The position numbers were made by a program, and so were the translations under genes. DNA of 64,000 bases from Pseudomonadota bacterium (GTDB taxonomy: Bacteria > Desulfobacterota > Desulfovibrionia > Desulfovibrionales > Desulfovibrionaceae): contig JAEWQB010000028.1 of NCBI GenBank assembly GCA_023460395.1, forward strand, positions 1 through 64,000, in the 5' to 3' direction. Below, in pieces: positions 36,520 to 45,119 of this stretch. The notes under the pieces are model-generated. The model was given only the letters and a program-made list of their open reading frames with translations, was not told the DNA's origin and ran no database searches. Each line of letters opens with the position of its first letter. Positions within the stretch are counted from its first letter, which is position 1.

Positions 36520-37386
36520 CTAGCCCCGGTTCGTCAAAAACACTCCCGCTACCACCATAAGCCCCCCCGCGAGCAAAGAAAGGGCGATGGGTTCTCCCAA
36601 GACAAGCCACCCGCACAGGATGGCGGTAACAGGCACAAAATTGATGAACACCCCGGCCTTAGCCGCCCCCAAAGATCGCACGCCCTCGTAAAACCACGTA
36701 AAGCCCGCTACCGTGGCCAATACGCCAAGATACACGAAACAAAGCCATGTGGAGAGGGAGTACGACGCCAAATCAGTGAGCATTCCTTCGGCTATGGCAA
36801 AGGGGAACAGCATGGCGGTACCGATAAGGCATGAAAACGTCACCGCCGTAAGGGGCGTTACCGTTCGCAGTATCCATTTTCCGAGCAGCGAATAACTGAC
36901 CCAACTGATGACACAGCCGAAAATGGTAATATCTCCCCAACTCAGGGCGGATGCGGTAAGTGCGGAGATATCCCCTCGCGAAATAGCCATAATCGCGCCG
37001 GAAACGGAAAGCGTAATGCCCGCCAACTTCACTCGTGACAGCCCTTCCCCGAAGAAAAACCCTGCCAGCAGGGCAATAAAGACGGGGTTCAGCGCTACGA
37101 TAACCGCGGCTCTACCAGCGGGAACCGTCTGCAGTCCTACAAAAAAACAAGCATTGTAGGCGAACACGCCCGTTGCCCCCAAAAGGCACATACCTACCCA
37201 ACCGCGCCAATCCAGCGAGGGCACCCCGCCCTGTCGCCTACGCACAAGCCACACCAAACAAATTGAGGCCAAAAAAAACCGCCAAAATCCAGAGGCGAAC
37301 GGCCCCGCATTCCCTGCCAGCAACCGCCCCGCCACAAAGGTGCCGCCCCAGACGATAGCCGTGAGCAGCAAATGTATATACACCAT
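36520..37386 (-). CDS. EamA/DMT-family transporter
   Basis: 288 residues with ten predicted membrane helices in two EamA repeats. Typical features include TAIVWGGTFVAGR at the start, ALNPVFIALLAGFFFGEGLSRVKLAGITL at the end of repeat one, and FINFVPVTAILCGWLVLGEPI near the C-terminus. Members export amino acids or other metabolites; the substrate is unknown here. It converges with cbiA, only two bases apart. GTG at 37392 is an alternative start. Confidence 0.9.
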   Translation of the reverse strand: MVYIHLLLTAIVWGGTFVAGRLLAGNAGPFASGFWRFFLASICLVWLVRRRQGGVPSLDWRGWVGMCLLGATGVFAYNACFFVGLQTVPAGRAAVIVALNPVFIALLAGFFFGEGLSRVKLAGITLSVSGAIMAISRGDISALTASALSWGDITIFGCVISWVSYSLLGKWILRTVTPLTAVTFSCLIGTAMLFPFAIAEGMLTDLASYSLSTWLCFVYLGVLATVAGFTWFYEGVRSLGAAKAGVFINFVPVTAILCGWLVLGEPIALSLLAGGLMVVAGVFLTNRG

Positions 37387-37450
37387 GAGCACACATTCCC
37401 CATTACACGCCGCCGGGCGGCATATTTTCCAAGAATCTCCGGGGGGACGC

Positions 37451-39796
37451 CTACGAGCGCATACGCAATAATTTCTTCCGCCCCCAAGCCGCCTGTCCCA
37501 AGGCTATGCAGCCGTCATTGGGGGGAAGCTGCGTGTGCACCATGGGCTGTATTCCCCTGTGGCGCAACGCCGCGGGCAACTCCTGATCCACGGTGCGGTT
37601 TTGCATCACACCGCCGGAAAGGCCCACTTCAAAAATCCCCAACGCTTCAGCCGCCATGGCAACGCAATCCGCAACGCCCTGCACCAAACCCAAATGGAAT
37701 TTTCTGGCAATAGTTCCGGGGGGCACTCCCGCCAGCCAGTCCGCGTACACGAGCAGGAACAGGTGCACGGTATCCACCACCGCAGGTTGCGCGTCAATAC
37801 GCAGGGGGCAGTCATATGCCTCTGTTATGGAAAAGTCTTGCGCCGATTCCAGCAGAATAGCGGCTTGTCCCTCATACCGCACCGTGCTGCACAGCCCTAA
37901 GAGCGCTGCCACCGCGTCGAAAAGCCGCCCGCAGGACGACGTGAGGGGCGTATTAACCCCCCGTGCCAACATTTGCGGTAAAAAGGCGGATGCCTCGGCA
38001 AATTCCGCACTCCATGCCCATGGGCGCGCCTGTGTCTCCTGAATACCCGCCTGCCACAGCATGCCCTGCGCAATGCGCCATGGTTCCCGAATCGCGGCCT
38101 CGCCACCGGGTAGCGGCATGTGCGCCAGATGCGCTATCCGCTCATGTTCCAGCATGGCACTATCCACAAAAAGCAGTTCTCCCCCCCAGATGGTACCGTC
38201 TTCCCCATATCCCGTGCCGTCCAGCGCCAGCCCCAGCGCGGGGCCGTTAAACCGGTTCTCCGCCAGCACGCTGTAAATATGCGCGTAGTGATGCTGCACA
38301 GGTAGCACGGGCACGCCATACCGCCGCCCGAAGGCTTCCGCGAACCGGGTGGACAGATAGTCTGGGTGCAGGTCGCGAATCACGGCTTCGGGCCGCACTT
38401 GGAGCACCCCTGCTAGGTGCTCCGCAATTTCCTCATGAAAGGCGGCGACTTCAAGATTTTGCATATCGCCGATATGCTGAGAAACAAAAGCCTGATCCCC
38501 CCGCGTGTAGCACAGGGTATTCTTCAATTCCGGGCCCACGCCCAAAACGCACGGGCCATCCCCCGCCAAAAAGACAGGCTCTGGAACGAACCCGCGTGCC
38601 CTGCGGAAAAACCGCCGTTCCCCGGCTTCCGCATCCACCCGCAATACGGAATCATCCGTGCGGATAAGAATATCCCGATTGTGCAATAAAAAAAGATCGG
38701 CAATGCCGGAAAGCCGCGCCAACGCTTCTCTGTTTCCCAAGGCAATGGGATCGCCACTGCGGTTTCCAGACGTCATGACCAGCGCGGGAATCCCCTCTTC
38801 ACGAAGCAACTCCACCAATACGTGGTGCAAAGGCGTATAGGGCAGCATGATGCCCACAAACGGCGTGTCCGGCGAAATCTGCACGCTTAGTGAACTCTTT
38901 TCCCGTCGTCGGCATAACACAATGGGGCGCTCTCGCCCTGTCAGTTGAGCCGCTTCCGCGTCGGATATTTCCGCCAGCAAACCAGCGGTTTCCACATCGG
39001 GAACCATCACAGCCAAGGGCTTTCCCCAACGATTTTTGCGTGCCCGCAGGGTGCCCACCGCCTCTTTATTCGTGGCGTCGCACGACAGGTGGAATCCACC
39101 CAGCCCTTTGATAGCCACAATGCGCCCCGCCGCCAGCGCCAGCGCGGTTTCCCGCAGGGCGGAGACATCGGAAGAACCGGAACCGGGATGGGACGTGACG
39201 TCGGCATCGGCCTGCCGCACGGGTAATGCCGTCCACACACGGGGACCGCACACCGGACAGGCATTCGGCTGGGCGTGGAACCGACGGTCCAGCGGATTCT
39301 CATATTCCTCGCGGCACGCGGGGCACAACGGGAAACAGGCCATGGACGTCTTGTCCCGATCATACGGAACAGACCGGGTAATGGTATAACGGGGACCGCA
39401 GTTCGTGCAGTTGGTGAAGGGATAACGATAGCGGCGGTTGGTCGGGTCACGCATTTCAGCCAGACAGTCATCACAGGTAGCCACATCCGGGCTGATGAGA
39501 ACCGTGTTCCCGCAGTCCCCGCTGCTTGCCACAATACCAAACGCGGTTTCTCCACTCACCGTTTCAAGCTCTTCTTCGGTGTGGGAAACCACCCGCGCCA
39601 ACGGCGGTGTATTGCGCCGCAGCAATTCGCCAAACCGGTTCACAGCGGCGACATCGCCCTGTGCCTCAATGAAGACTCCGCGGGCGGTATTGCTCACCGT
39701 CCCGGTGATACCGCTTTCCAGAGCGATGCGGTAGACGAAGGGACGAAACCCCACGCCCTGCACCTGTCCCTGAATACTATGCTTACGCCGTACCAT
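37451..39796 (-). CDS. hypF: Carbamoyltransferase HypF, [NiFe]-hydrogenase maturation
   Basis: 781 residues from the ATG at 39796. The acylphosphatase domain comes first (GQVQGVGFRPFVYRIA), then two zinc fingers (CDDCLAEM...CTNCGPRY and CPLCPACREEY...CPVCGPR), a YrdC-like domain (~200-390, KGLGGFHLSCDAT) and a Kae1-like domain with HHYAHI and LALDGTGYGEDGTIWGGE. HypF makes the carbamoyl-adenylate that becomes the cyanide ligands of the hydrogenase iron. The frame opens 30 codons further upstream, but the chosen start fits the family. No other hyp genes are in the window. Confidence 0.95.
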   Translation of the reverse strand: MVRRKHSIQGQVQGVGFRPFVYRIALESGITGTVSNTARGVFIEAQGDVAAVNRFGELLRRNTPPLARVVSHTEEELETVSGETAFGIVASSGDCGNTVLISPDVATCDDCLAEMRDPTNRRYRYPFTNCTNCGPRYTITRSVPYDRDKTSMACFPLCPACREEYENPLDRRFHAQPNACPVCGPRVWTALPVRQADADVTSHPGSGSSDVSALRETALALAAGRIVAIKGLGGFHLSCDATNKEAVGTLRARKNRWGKPLAVMVPDVETAGLLAEISDAEAAQLTGRERPIVLCRRREKSSLSVQISPDTPFVGIMLPYTPLHHVLVELLREEGIPALVMTSGNRSGDPIALGNREALARLSGIADLFLLHNRDILIRTDDSVLRVDAEAGERRFFRRARGFVPEPVFLAGDGPCVLGVGPELKNTLCYTRGDQAFVSQHIGDMQNLEVAAFHEEIAEHLAGVLQVRPEAVIRDLHPDYLSTRFAEAFGRRYGVPVLPVQHHYAHIYSVLAENRFNGPALGLALDGTGYGEDGTIWGGELLFVDSAMLEHERIAHLAHMPLPGGEAAIREPWRIAQGMLWQAGIQETQARPWAWSAEFAEASAFLPQMLARGVNTPLTSSCGRLFDAVAALLGLCSTVRYEGQAAILLESAQDFSITEAYDCPLRIDAQPAVVDTVHLFLLVYADWLAGVPPGTIARKFHLGLVQGVADCVAMAAEALGIFEVGLSGGVMQNRTVDQELPAALRHRGIQPMVHTQLPPNDGCIALGQAAWGRKKLLRMRS

Positions 39797-40054
39797 GCCG
39801 GGGAATATACCGAAATTGTCCGCAGTGGGAAAGTGCCAACACGCCATGCGGGAGAATGCGTGGTATCTCGTGGCGGCCTCCACCATGAGCTTGCCGGAAA
39901 AACGACCGCCGAGCTACCCCTCTTCCGCCTTCAGGATGACTCCGTTCCGCGCTGATCCTGCGCCGGACGGCAGACTGACCTCTGTTCTCAGCAGGAGACA
40001 AACTTTCAAGCCGGGTTTACAGCCGCTCCGGCCTAGGAGCCTACTTCCCGCGCA

Positions 40055-40088
40055 AAAACGCTTCCCCACCTGAGCGGGGAAGCGTTTT
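40055..40088. terminator. Bidirectional terminator hairpin near the amt-glnB operon end
   Basis: A 13-bp perfect stem (40055-40067 with 40076-40088) begins with AAAA and ends with TTTT, so it could work in both directions. It lies in the 39797-40225 gap between the hypF start and glnB end, where I see no gene. Confidence 0.7.
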
Positions 40089-40098
40089 CTTACAGGGG

Positions 40099-40137
40099 CC
40101 GGACCGCTCCAAGGGGTGGCGGAGCGGAGCGGTCCGG
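40099..40137. repeat. GC-rich inverted repeat in the hypF-glnB gap
   Basis: A 12-bp perfect stem (40099-40110 with 40126-40137) with a 15-base loop. A third short stem (40184-40190 with 40194-40200) lies just past the glnB stop. They may form a tandem transcription-end structure. Confidence 0.55.
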
Positions 40138-40225
40138 CGTTTGCGTGGAGCGCGCTGTTTCGCGGGGTGCGCGAACACGGTAAGGGGGCGGAGCGCCCCC
40201 CGAAGTAACATGGAACTAGCGGACG

Positions 40226-40552
40226 TTAGCGTCCTTCGCCCGTGCGAACACGAACGGTCTTCAGAATATCCTGCACAAAGATGATCCCATCGCCTTCTCG
40301 CCCGGTTTTGGCACTCGCCTGAATGGCGTCCAGAGCGACTTCCAGCTTTTCATCGGGAACACCGAGTTCGATGCGTACCTTCTTGAGCAGATTCACTTCC
40401 ATAACCACGCCGCGGTAGGTTTCGGTAAACCCTTTCTGCTGCCCGCTGCCCAGAATGTTGGTGACGGACAGAGCGTAGATATCCTTGGCGTACAGCGCCT
40501 GCTTGACCGGGGTCAGCTGTTCGGGCCTGATGTATGCAATGATGAGTTTCAT
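40226..40552 (-). CDS. glnB: Nitrogen regulatory protein PII
   Basis: 108 residues from the ATG at 40552, which has GGGAGGAA 8 bases upstream; the frame extends upstream into amt. PII trimers sense 2-oxoglutarate, ATP and ADP and usually block AmtB channels when ammonium is plentiful. The core (MKLIIAYIRPEQLTPVKQALYAK, T-loop QQKGFTETYRG, and the closing GREGDGIIFVQDILKTVRVRTGE) is clear. The T-loop has VVMEV where enterobacterial PII has the uridylylated Tyr51, so control by uridylylation is unlikely. It follows amt by 17 bases. Confidence 0.93.
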   Translation of the reverse strand: MKLIIAYIRPEQLTPVKQALYAKDIYALSVTNILGSGQQKGFTETYRGVVMEVNLLKKVRIELGVPDEKLEVALDAIQASAKTGREGDGIIFVQDILKTVRVRTGEGR

Positions 40553-40569
40553 AACTTGTTCCTCCCAGC

Positions 40570-41943
40570 CTATTCCACGGTGAAGACTTGGAAACCGTTG
40601 TAGGCTTCGGAGCCATGCTCGCAGATGTCCAAGCCCTTGATTTCTTCTTCGCGGCTTACGCGCAGTCCCATGACCGCCTTCATCGCGGAGAAGACAATAT
40701 ACCCCATACCGAAGGCCCATACGAATACGGCGACCACACCGATGCACTGGATAAGCGTCTGGCCAAAGCCACCGCCGTAGAACAGACCAGTCAGGGAACC
40801 GTAGTCAGGCGAAGCGAACAGGCCCACGGCAATGGTGCCAAAGGCGCCGCAGGTGCCATGCACGGAGACTGCGCCCACCGGATCGTCAATCTTCAGCACT
40901 TTGTCGATAAATTCCACGGAGAGAACTACCAGCACACCGCTGATGGCGCCGATGATAATGGCACCCACCGGGGAGACTTCAAAACAGCCAGCGGTAATAC
41001 CTACCAGACCGCCCAGCGTGCCGTTCATGGTCATGGAAGCTTCAGGCTTGCCGAAGCGCATCCAGATGGTGAACATAGCGCCAAGAGTACCGGCACATGC
41101 AGCGAGGCCTGTGTTCATGGCAATGTAACCGATGGTGCCGTCCACAGCGGTGGTGGAACCGGGGTTGAACCCAAACCAGCCGAACCACAGAATAAACACA
41201 CCCAGAGCGGCGAGAGGCATGTTGTGACCGGGAATGGCTTTAGGCGTGCCGTCAGACGCATACTTGCCAATACGCGGTCCCACCACGATAGCGCCAGCCA
41301 GCGCAACCCACGCACCCACGGAGTGAACCACGGTGGAGCCTGCGAAGTCGGCGAATCCCAGATTTTCAAGCCAGCCGGGGTTGCCATTCAGACCGCCCCA
41401 TGCCCAGTGACCGGAAACGGGGTAGATAACGGCGGAGATCAGAATCGTAATAACAATGTACGTCGAAAATTTGGTGCGCTCCGCAATACCACCGGAAACG
41501 ATGGTAGCGGCGGTAGCGGCAAACACAGACTGGAAAAACCAGAAAGTTAACGTCCACGCGCCTTCTGGAGACGCGGGAGTGACTCCGCCAAGAGCAAAGC
41601 CCGACAGGCCGATGAGGCCGCCCATGTCGGTACCAAACATGAAGGCGTAGCCGACAAAGAAAAAGACGAGGCTGCCCGCGGCAAAGTCGATGAAGTTCTT
41701 CATCAAAATATTGCTGGCGTTTTTAGCGCGGGTGAAACCGCACTCCACCATGGCGAAACCGGCCTGCATGAACATGACCAAAATGGCTGCGACCAGTGTC
41801 CACAAAATGTTTGCCGCGTCCTGCGTGAGCAGGGCTGGCGCTTCCTCAGCAAACGCGCCTGGAGCAAATACGAGGGAAAGCAGCGCGGCTCCTACAAGGG
41901 CTGGCGGCAGCTTCCGCAGCATGGAAAAAGTTCTCGAAAACAT
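40570..41943 (-). CDS. amt: Ammonium transporter AmtB
   Basis: 457 residues from the ATG at 41943, which has an AAGGAGG ribosome site. A cleavable signal peptide (ends GAFAEE) and 11 predicted helices are present. Signature stretches include QAGFAMVECGFTRAKNASNILMKN, DFAGSTVVHSVGAWVALAGA with the pore His, GVFILWFGWFGFNPGS and DDPVGAVSVHGTCGAFG with the second pore His. It takes up ammonium and is gated by PII, whose gene follows in the same operon. A sigma-54-like promoter lies upstream, which fits nitrogen control. Confidence 0.96.
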   Translation of the reverse strand: MFSRTFSMLRKLPPALVGAALLSLVFAPGAFAEEAPALLTQDAANILWTLVAAILVMFMQAGFAMVECGFTRAKNASNILMKNFIDFAAGSLVFFFVGYAFMFGTDMGGLIGLSGFALGGVTPASPEGAWTLTFWFFQSVFAATAATIVSGGIAERTKFSTYIVITILISAVIYPVSGHWAWGGLNGNPGWLENLGFADFAGSTVVHSVGAWVALAGAIVVGPRIGKYASDGTPKAIPGHNMPLAALGVFILWFGWFGFNPGSTTAVDGTIGYIAMNTGLAACAGTLGAMFTIWMRFGKPEASMTMNGTLGGLVGITAGCFEVSPVGAIIIGAISGVLVVLSVEFIDKVLKIDDPVGAVSVHGTCGAFGTIAVGLFASPDYGSLTGLFYGGGFGQTLIQCIGVVAVFVWAFGMGYIVFSAMKAVMGLRVSREEEIKGLDICEHGSEAYNGFQVFTVE

Positions 41944-42000
41944 GGAATCCTCCTTAATGTGGGTTGACACCCCTGTTCCCATATCGTTTGCCACAGGATG

Positions 42001-42017
42001 AGCATCATGCGTGCCAA
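42001..42017 (-). promoter_or_regulatory. Candidate sigma-54 promoter of amt-glnB
   Basis: On the minus strand the sequence TTGGCACGCATGATGCT matches the sigma-54 consensus TGGCACG-N4-TTGCW with one mismatch and correct -24/-12 spacing. Transcription would start about 12 bases on, near 41990, giving a leader of about 45 bases. Confidence 0.65.
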
Positions 42018-42180
42018 ACGAATTAACATGGTGAAATACATAAAAAATGGTATTGACCTTGGGCTTGTCGCACAAAACGAGGCGCATTATTTTTACAATT
42101 ATGTACCAATAGCTAATCCATATAATCCCAAAATTGTAAATTAAATACAAAAATGAATTTTCAAAGAGACAATATTTTTA

Positions 42181-42210
42181 TTGACAGGCACTTCTCCCCT
42201 CCCCTATTGT
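42181..42210 (+). promoter_or_regulatory. Candidate sigma-70 promoter of the aromatic operon
   Basis: TTGACA (42181-42186), an 18-base spacer and TATTGT (42205-42210) precede the aromatic leader peptide. The predicted start near 42217 puts the leader ORF at +45, a layout like classic attenuators. Confidence 0.5.
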
Positions 42211-42260
42211 CCGTTCATTCAGAATTTGAACCGAAAGTTTTCAGGAACACACGAAGCGTT

Positions 42261-42365
42261 ATGAACCACTTGCCCACCACCGCCTTTACCAGCTTCAATA
42301 CCGAATTTTTCTTTTGGTATTACTTTAGCTATGGGAAAGCCCGTGGTGAGCTTGCTGGTGCCTGA
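42261..42365 (+). CDS. Aromatic leader peptide with Phe/Trp/Tyr codon run
   Basis: A 34-residue open frame, MNHLPTTAFTSFNTEFFFWY then YFSYGKA..., with codons 16-24 reading F-F-F-W-Y-Y-F-S-Y (42306-42332). Eight of nine residues are aromatic, which is far from chance for this region. It lies between the candidate promoter and a terminator-like hairpin, upstream of a 12-gene aromatic amino acid operon. Its likely role is to sense charged tRNA-Phe, tRNA-Trp and tRNA-Tyr by ribosome stalling, not to make a functional protein. The ribosome site is weak (GAAG); the frame is open back to an ATG at 42153, which would be upstream of the promoter. Confidence 0.75.
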   Translation: MNHLPTTAFTSFNTEFFFWYYFSYGKARGELAGA

Positions 42366-42436
42366 AAGCCGAAACGAACGGTAAATTCAAGCACGAAACA
42401 ACAAGGGCCGCGGGCGAAAGCCGGCGGCCCTTTTCG
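42339..42436 (+). promoter_or_regulatory. Transcription attenuator of the aromatic operon
   Basis: The terminator arms are 42403-42411 and 42423-42432 with adjoining GGGC/GCC pairs and a GAAA loop, followed by TTTTC. An alternative pairing joins 42339-42346 (GCCCGTGG, just after the aromatic codons) to 42408-42415 (CCGCGGGC), which would break the terminator. A third element, ACCAGC (42288-42293) with GCTGGT (42354-42359), could compete. A ribosome stalled on the aromatic codons would favour the antiterminator. This is drawn by hand, without energy calculation. Confidence 0.65.
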
Positions 42437-42492
42437 TGTATGGGCCTCCGGCAAAAACCGCCTCAGGCTCCAACATCGCTAAGGAGGCTAGT

Positions 42493-43296
42493 ATGTTGCT
42501 TGGCAAAAGCGTCCGTCTGGAACGCATCTTCAACCGCAATACCGGAAGAACCATCATCGTTCCCATGGATCACGGTGTGACTGTTGGTCCCATTTACGGC
42601 CTTGTGGACCTGCCCGGCACCGTGAACAAAGTGGCGGAAGGCGGAGCGAACGCCGTTCTCATGCACAAGGGCCTACCCCGCTGCACACACCGGGGATACG
42701 GTAAAGATGTGGGCCTCATCGTGCATCTTTCAGCCAGCACCACCGTGGCAACCCTGCCCAATGCCAAATCGCTCGTGGGGACGGTGGAAGATGCCTTGCG
42801 CCTTGGCGCGGACGCTGTTTCCGTTCATGTAAATCTGGGCGATGAAACCGAACGGCATATGCTGGAGGATCTGGGCCGCGTCACATCCCGCGCTGTGGAG
42901 TGGGGCATGCCTGTTCTCGCCATGATGTATGCCCGCGGTCCCAAGGTGACAAACGAATACGCCCCGGAGATAGTTGCCCACTGCGCCCGTGTAGGCATGG
43001 AACTAGGTGCCGACGTGGTGAAGGTGAACTATACCGGAGACATGGACTCCTTCGCTGAGGTATGCGAAGCATGTTGTGTGCCGGTAGTTATTGCTGGCGG
43101 ACCCAAAATGGATTCTGACCGCGCGCTGCTGGAAATGGTGCACGACTCCGTCAAAGCGGGCGGGGCCGGGCTTTCCATGGGGCGCAATGTGTTCCAGCAC
43201 AACCGGCCCGACCTGCTTGTAGCCGCCCTGCACGGTGTGGTTCACAGCGAATGGACGGTGGACCGCGCCATGGAAACGCTTCTTACCGACAACTAG
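42493..43296 (+). CDS. AroA'-type aldolase (2-amino-3,7-dideoxy-D-threo-hept-6-ulosonate synthase), paralog 1
   Basis: 267 residues from the ATG at 42493, with AAGGAGG upstream. It belongs to the class I DeoC/LacD-type aldolases that start aromatic synthesis in archaea and some sulfate reducers, joining aspartate semialdehyde to a 6-deoxy-keto sugar phosphate. Key residues are visible: Asp in VPMDHGVTVGP, Tyr in AMMYARGP and the Schiff-base Lys in ADVVKVNYTGD. The C-terminal phosphate-binding site reads AGGAGLSMGRNVFQH. It is first in the operon, directly before a close paralog, and next to AroB', which strongly supports this role. Confidence 0.85.
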   Translation: MLLGKSVRLERIFNRNTGRTIIVPMDHGVTVGPIYGLVDLPGTVNKVAEGGANAVLMHKGLPRCTHRGYGKDVGLIVHLSASTTVATLPNAKSLVGTVEDALRLGADAVSVHVNLGDETERHMLEDLGRVTSRAVEWGMPVLAMMYARGPKVTNEYAPEIVAHCARVGMELGADVVKVNYTGDMDSFAEVCEACCVPVVIAGGPKMDSDRALLEMVHDSVKAGGAGLSMGRNVFQHNRPDLLVAALHGVVHSEWTVDRAMETLLTDN

Positions 43297-43322
43297 CCCC
43301 TACCTACAGCGAGGAAACAGCG

Positions 43323-44123
43323 ATGCATATCGGAAAAAAAATCAGAATTGAGCGTATTTTCAACAGACTGACCGGACGCACCATCATTGTGCCGCTGGAC
43401 CACGGCGTGAGCGTTGGCCCCATTGAAGGTCTTGTGGACATGCGGGAAACCGTAAACAGCATCGCGGAAGGTGGCGCGGACGCCGTACTCATGCACAAAG
43501 GGCTAGTCCGCTGCGGTCACCGGGAAGGCGGAAAAGATGTGGGACTTATTGTACACCTCTCCAGTTCCACCTCCATGTCTCCCAAACCCAACGCCAAAAC
43601 CCTCACCGCCTCAGTGGAAGACGCCATTAAACACGGTGCGGACGGTGTGTCTGTACACGTAAATCTGGGTGATGAAAGTGAACGTGAGATGCTGGCGGAC
43701 CTCGGACGAGTGGCAGCCATGGCTTCTGACTGGGGCATCCCCTTGCTGGCCATGATGTACGCACGCGGACCACACATTACCAATGAATACGACCCCGATG
43801 TGGTGGCTCACTGCGCCCGCGTGGCTGTGGAATTGGGCGCCGACGTGGTGAAGGTGCCCTACACCGGCGATATGGATTCGTTTTCTCACGTGGTGGACGC
43901 CTCCTGCGTGCCCGTGGTTATCGCGGGCGGACCTAAAATGAATTCCACGCGCGACTTTATCCAGATGGTGCACGATTCCGTGCGTGCAGGGGGCGCAGGA
44001 CTTTCCGTAGGGCGCAATATTTTCCAGCACAAACGCACACCGCAGCTCATTAAAGCACTGCGCGGCGTGGTACATGAGGATTGGGACGTAGAACAGGCCA
44101 TCGAAATAGTTGGCGAAGACTAA
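43323..44123 (+). CDS. AroA'-type aldolase (ADH synthase), paralog 2
   Basis: 266 residues, highly similar to the gene 26 bases upstream, with the same DHGVSVGP, MMYARGP, ADVVKVPYTGD and GLSVGRNIFQH motifs, so the Schiff-base Lys is kept. Tandem duplication is clear. One copy may make the aminodeoxyheptulosonate precursor and the other may prepare the 6-deoxy-keto sugar substrate or act as a fructose-bisphosphate aldolase. Sequence alone does not say which. The ATG at 43323 has GAGGA upstream. Confidence 0.83.
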   Translation: MHIGKKIRIERIFNRLTGRTIIVPLDHGVSVGPIEGLVDMRETVNSIAEGGADAVLMHKGLVRCGHREGGKDVGLIVHLSSSTSMSPKPNAKTLTASVEDAIKHGADGVSVHVNLGDESEREMLADLGRVAAMASDWGIPLLAMMYARGPHITNEYDPDVVAHCARVAVELGADVVKVPYTGDMDSFSHVVDASCVPVVIAGGPKMNSTRDFIQMVHDSVRAGGAGLSVGRNIFQHKRTPQLIKALRGVVHEDWDVEQAIEIVGED

Positions 44124-44145
44124 GATTAACAAAATTGGAAAAGCC

Positions 44146-45117
44146 ATGAAAAAGGTACTGTTCAAAAGCGTTCCGTTCAATAAAGAGCACGTCACGCTGG
44201 CGCTGGAATCGGGAGTAGACGCCGTTGTCGTACCGGCGGCTAACGTGTCCGCAGTGGCCTCTCTCGCACGGGGCACGGTGTTGGCGGACGAAGAAATGAC
44301 CACAATCACCCTCACCGCCAAGCAGGATGAGGAAGAAGCCACAACCCGTCTGGCACGTGGCGAACGGGTGGTCATCGCGCGGGGCTGGGAGATCATCCCC
44401 ATTGAAAACTTACTGGCCCAATCGGATTCCGTAACCGTGGAAGTGGCGGACCTGACAGAAGCCCGGCTGGCTGCGGGGATTTTGGAACGCGGTGTCAGCG
44501 CCGTACTGGTGCTGCCTGAAGGCGTGAAGGAGCTGAAGCAAATCGTGGCGGAATACAAACTCTCGCAAGGCACGCTGGATCTTGTGCCCGCCACCGTGGT
44601 GGCTGTGGAAAATGTGGGCCTTGGGCATCGCGTATGCGTAGACACCATGTCCGTGCTCAAACGCGGACAAGGCATGCTTGTGGGAAATTCCAGCGCTTTC
44701 ACATTTTTGGTACATGCGGAAACCGAGCACAATGAATATGTCGCGGCCCGCCCTTTCCGCGTAAACGCGGGTGCGGTACACGCCTATGTTTCCATGCCTG
44801 AAGACCGCACAACATACTTGGAAGAATTAGCCGCTGGCGATGAGGTGCTCATCGTCAATCACGACGGCACCACCTCTCTCGCCACTGTGGGCCGCTGCAA
44901 AGTGGAAGTGCGCCCCATGCTGCTCATCCGCGCCCGCGTGGGGGAAACAGAGGGGGCGGTCTTCCTACAGAATGCGGAGACTATACGTGTGGTGGGTCGC
45001 GACGGCTCCCCCGTCAGCGTGGTGGCACTAAAAGAAGGCGACGAAATTCTTGTGCGCACGGACGTGGCAGGCCGTCATTTTGGTATGCGTATTCAGGAAG
45101 ATATCAAGGAAGGCTGA
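44146..45117 (+). CDS. 3-dehydroquinate synthase II (AroB')
   Basis: 323 residues from the ATG at 44146, with a GGAAAAG ribosome site. The family converts aminodeoxyheptulosonate to 3-dehydroquinate with NAD, replacing the usual DAHP synthase/AroB route. Conserved parts include GRHFGMRIQE at the end, VGLGHRVCVDTMSVLKRGQGMLVGNSS in the middle, ETEHNEYVAARPFRVNAGAVHAY and the closing EGDEILVRTDVAGRHFG. It lies just after the two AroA' paralogs and two bases before pheA. Confidence 0.92.
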   Translation: MKKVLFKSVPFNKEHVTLALESGVDAVVVPAANVSAVASLARGTVLADEEMTTITLTAKQDEEEATTRLARGERVVIARGWEIIPIENLLAQSDSVTVEVADLTEARLAAGILERGVSAVLVLPEGVKELKQIVAEYKLSQGTLDLVPATVVAVENVGLGHRVCVDTMSVLKRGQGMLVGNSSAFTFLVHAETEHNEYVAARPFRVNAGAVHAYVSMPEDRTTYLEELAAGDEVLIVNHDGTTSLATVGRCKVEVRPMLLIRARVGETEGAVFLQNAETIRVVGRDGSPVSVVALKEGDEILVRTDVAGRHFGMRIQEDIKEG

Positions 45118-45119
45118 GT

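Noticed and set aside
42153..42260. Longer version of the aromatic leader peptide
   Set aside because: The upstream start lies before the candidate promoter and has no ribosome site.
43611..44732. 373-codon minus-strand frame across the second AroA' gene and AroB'
   Set aside because: Antisense to two well-supported enzymes; no ribosome site.
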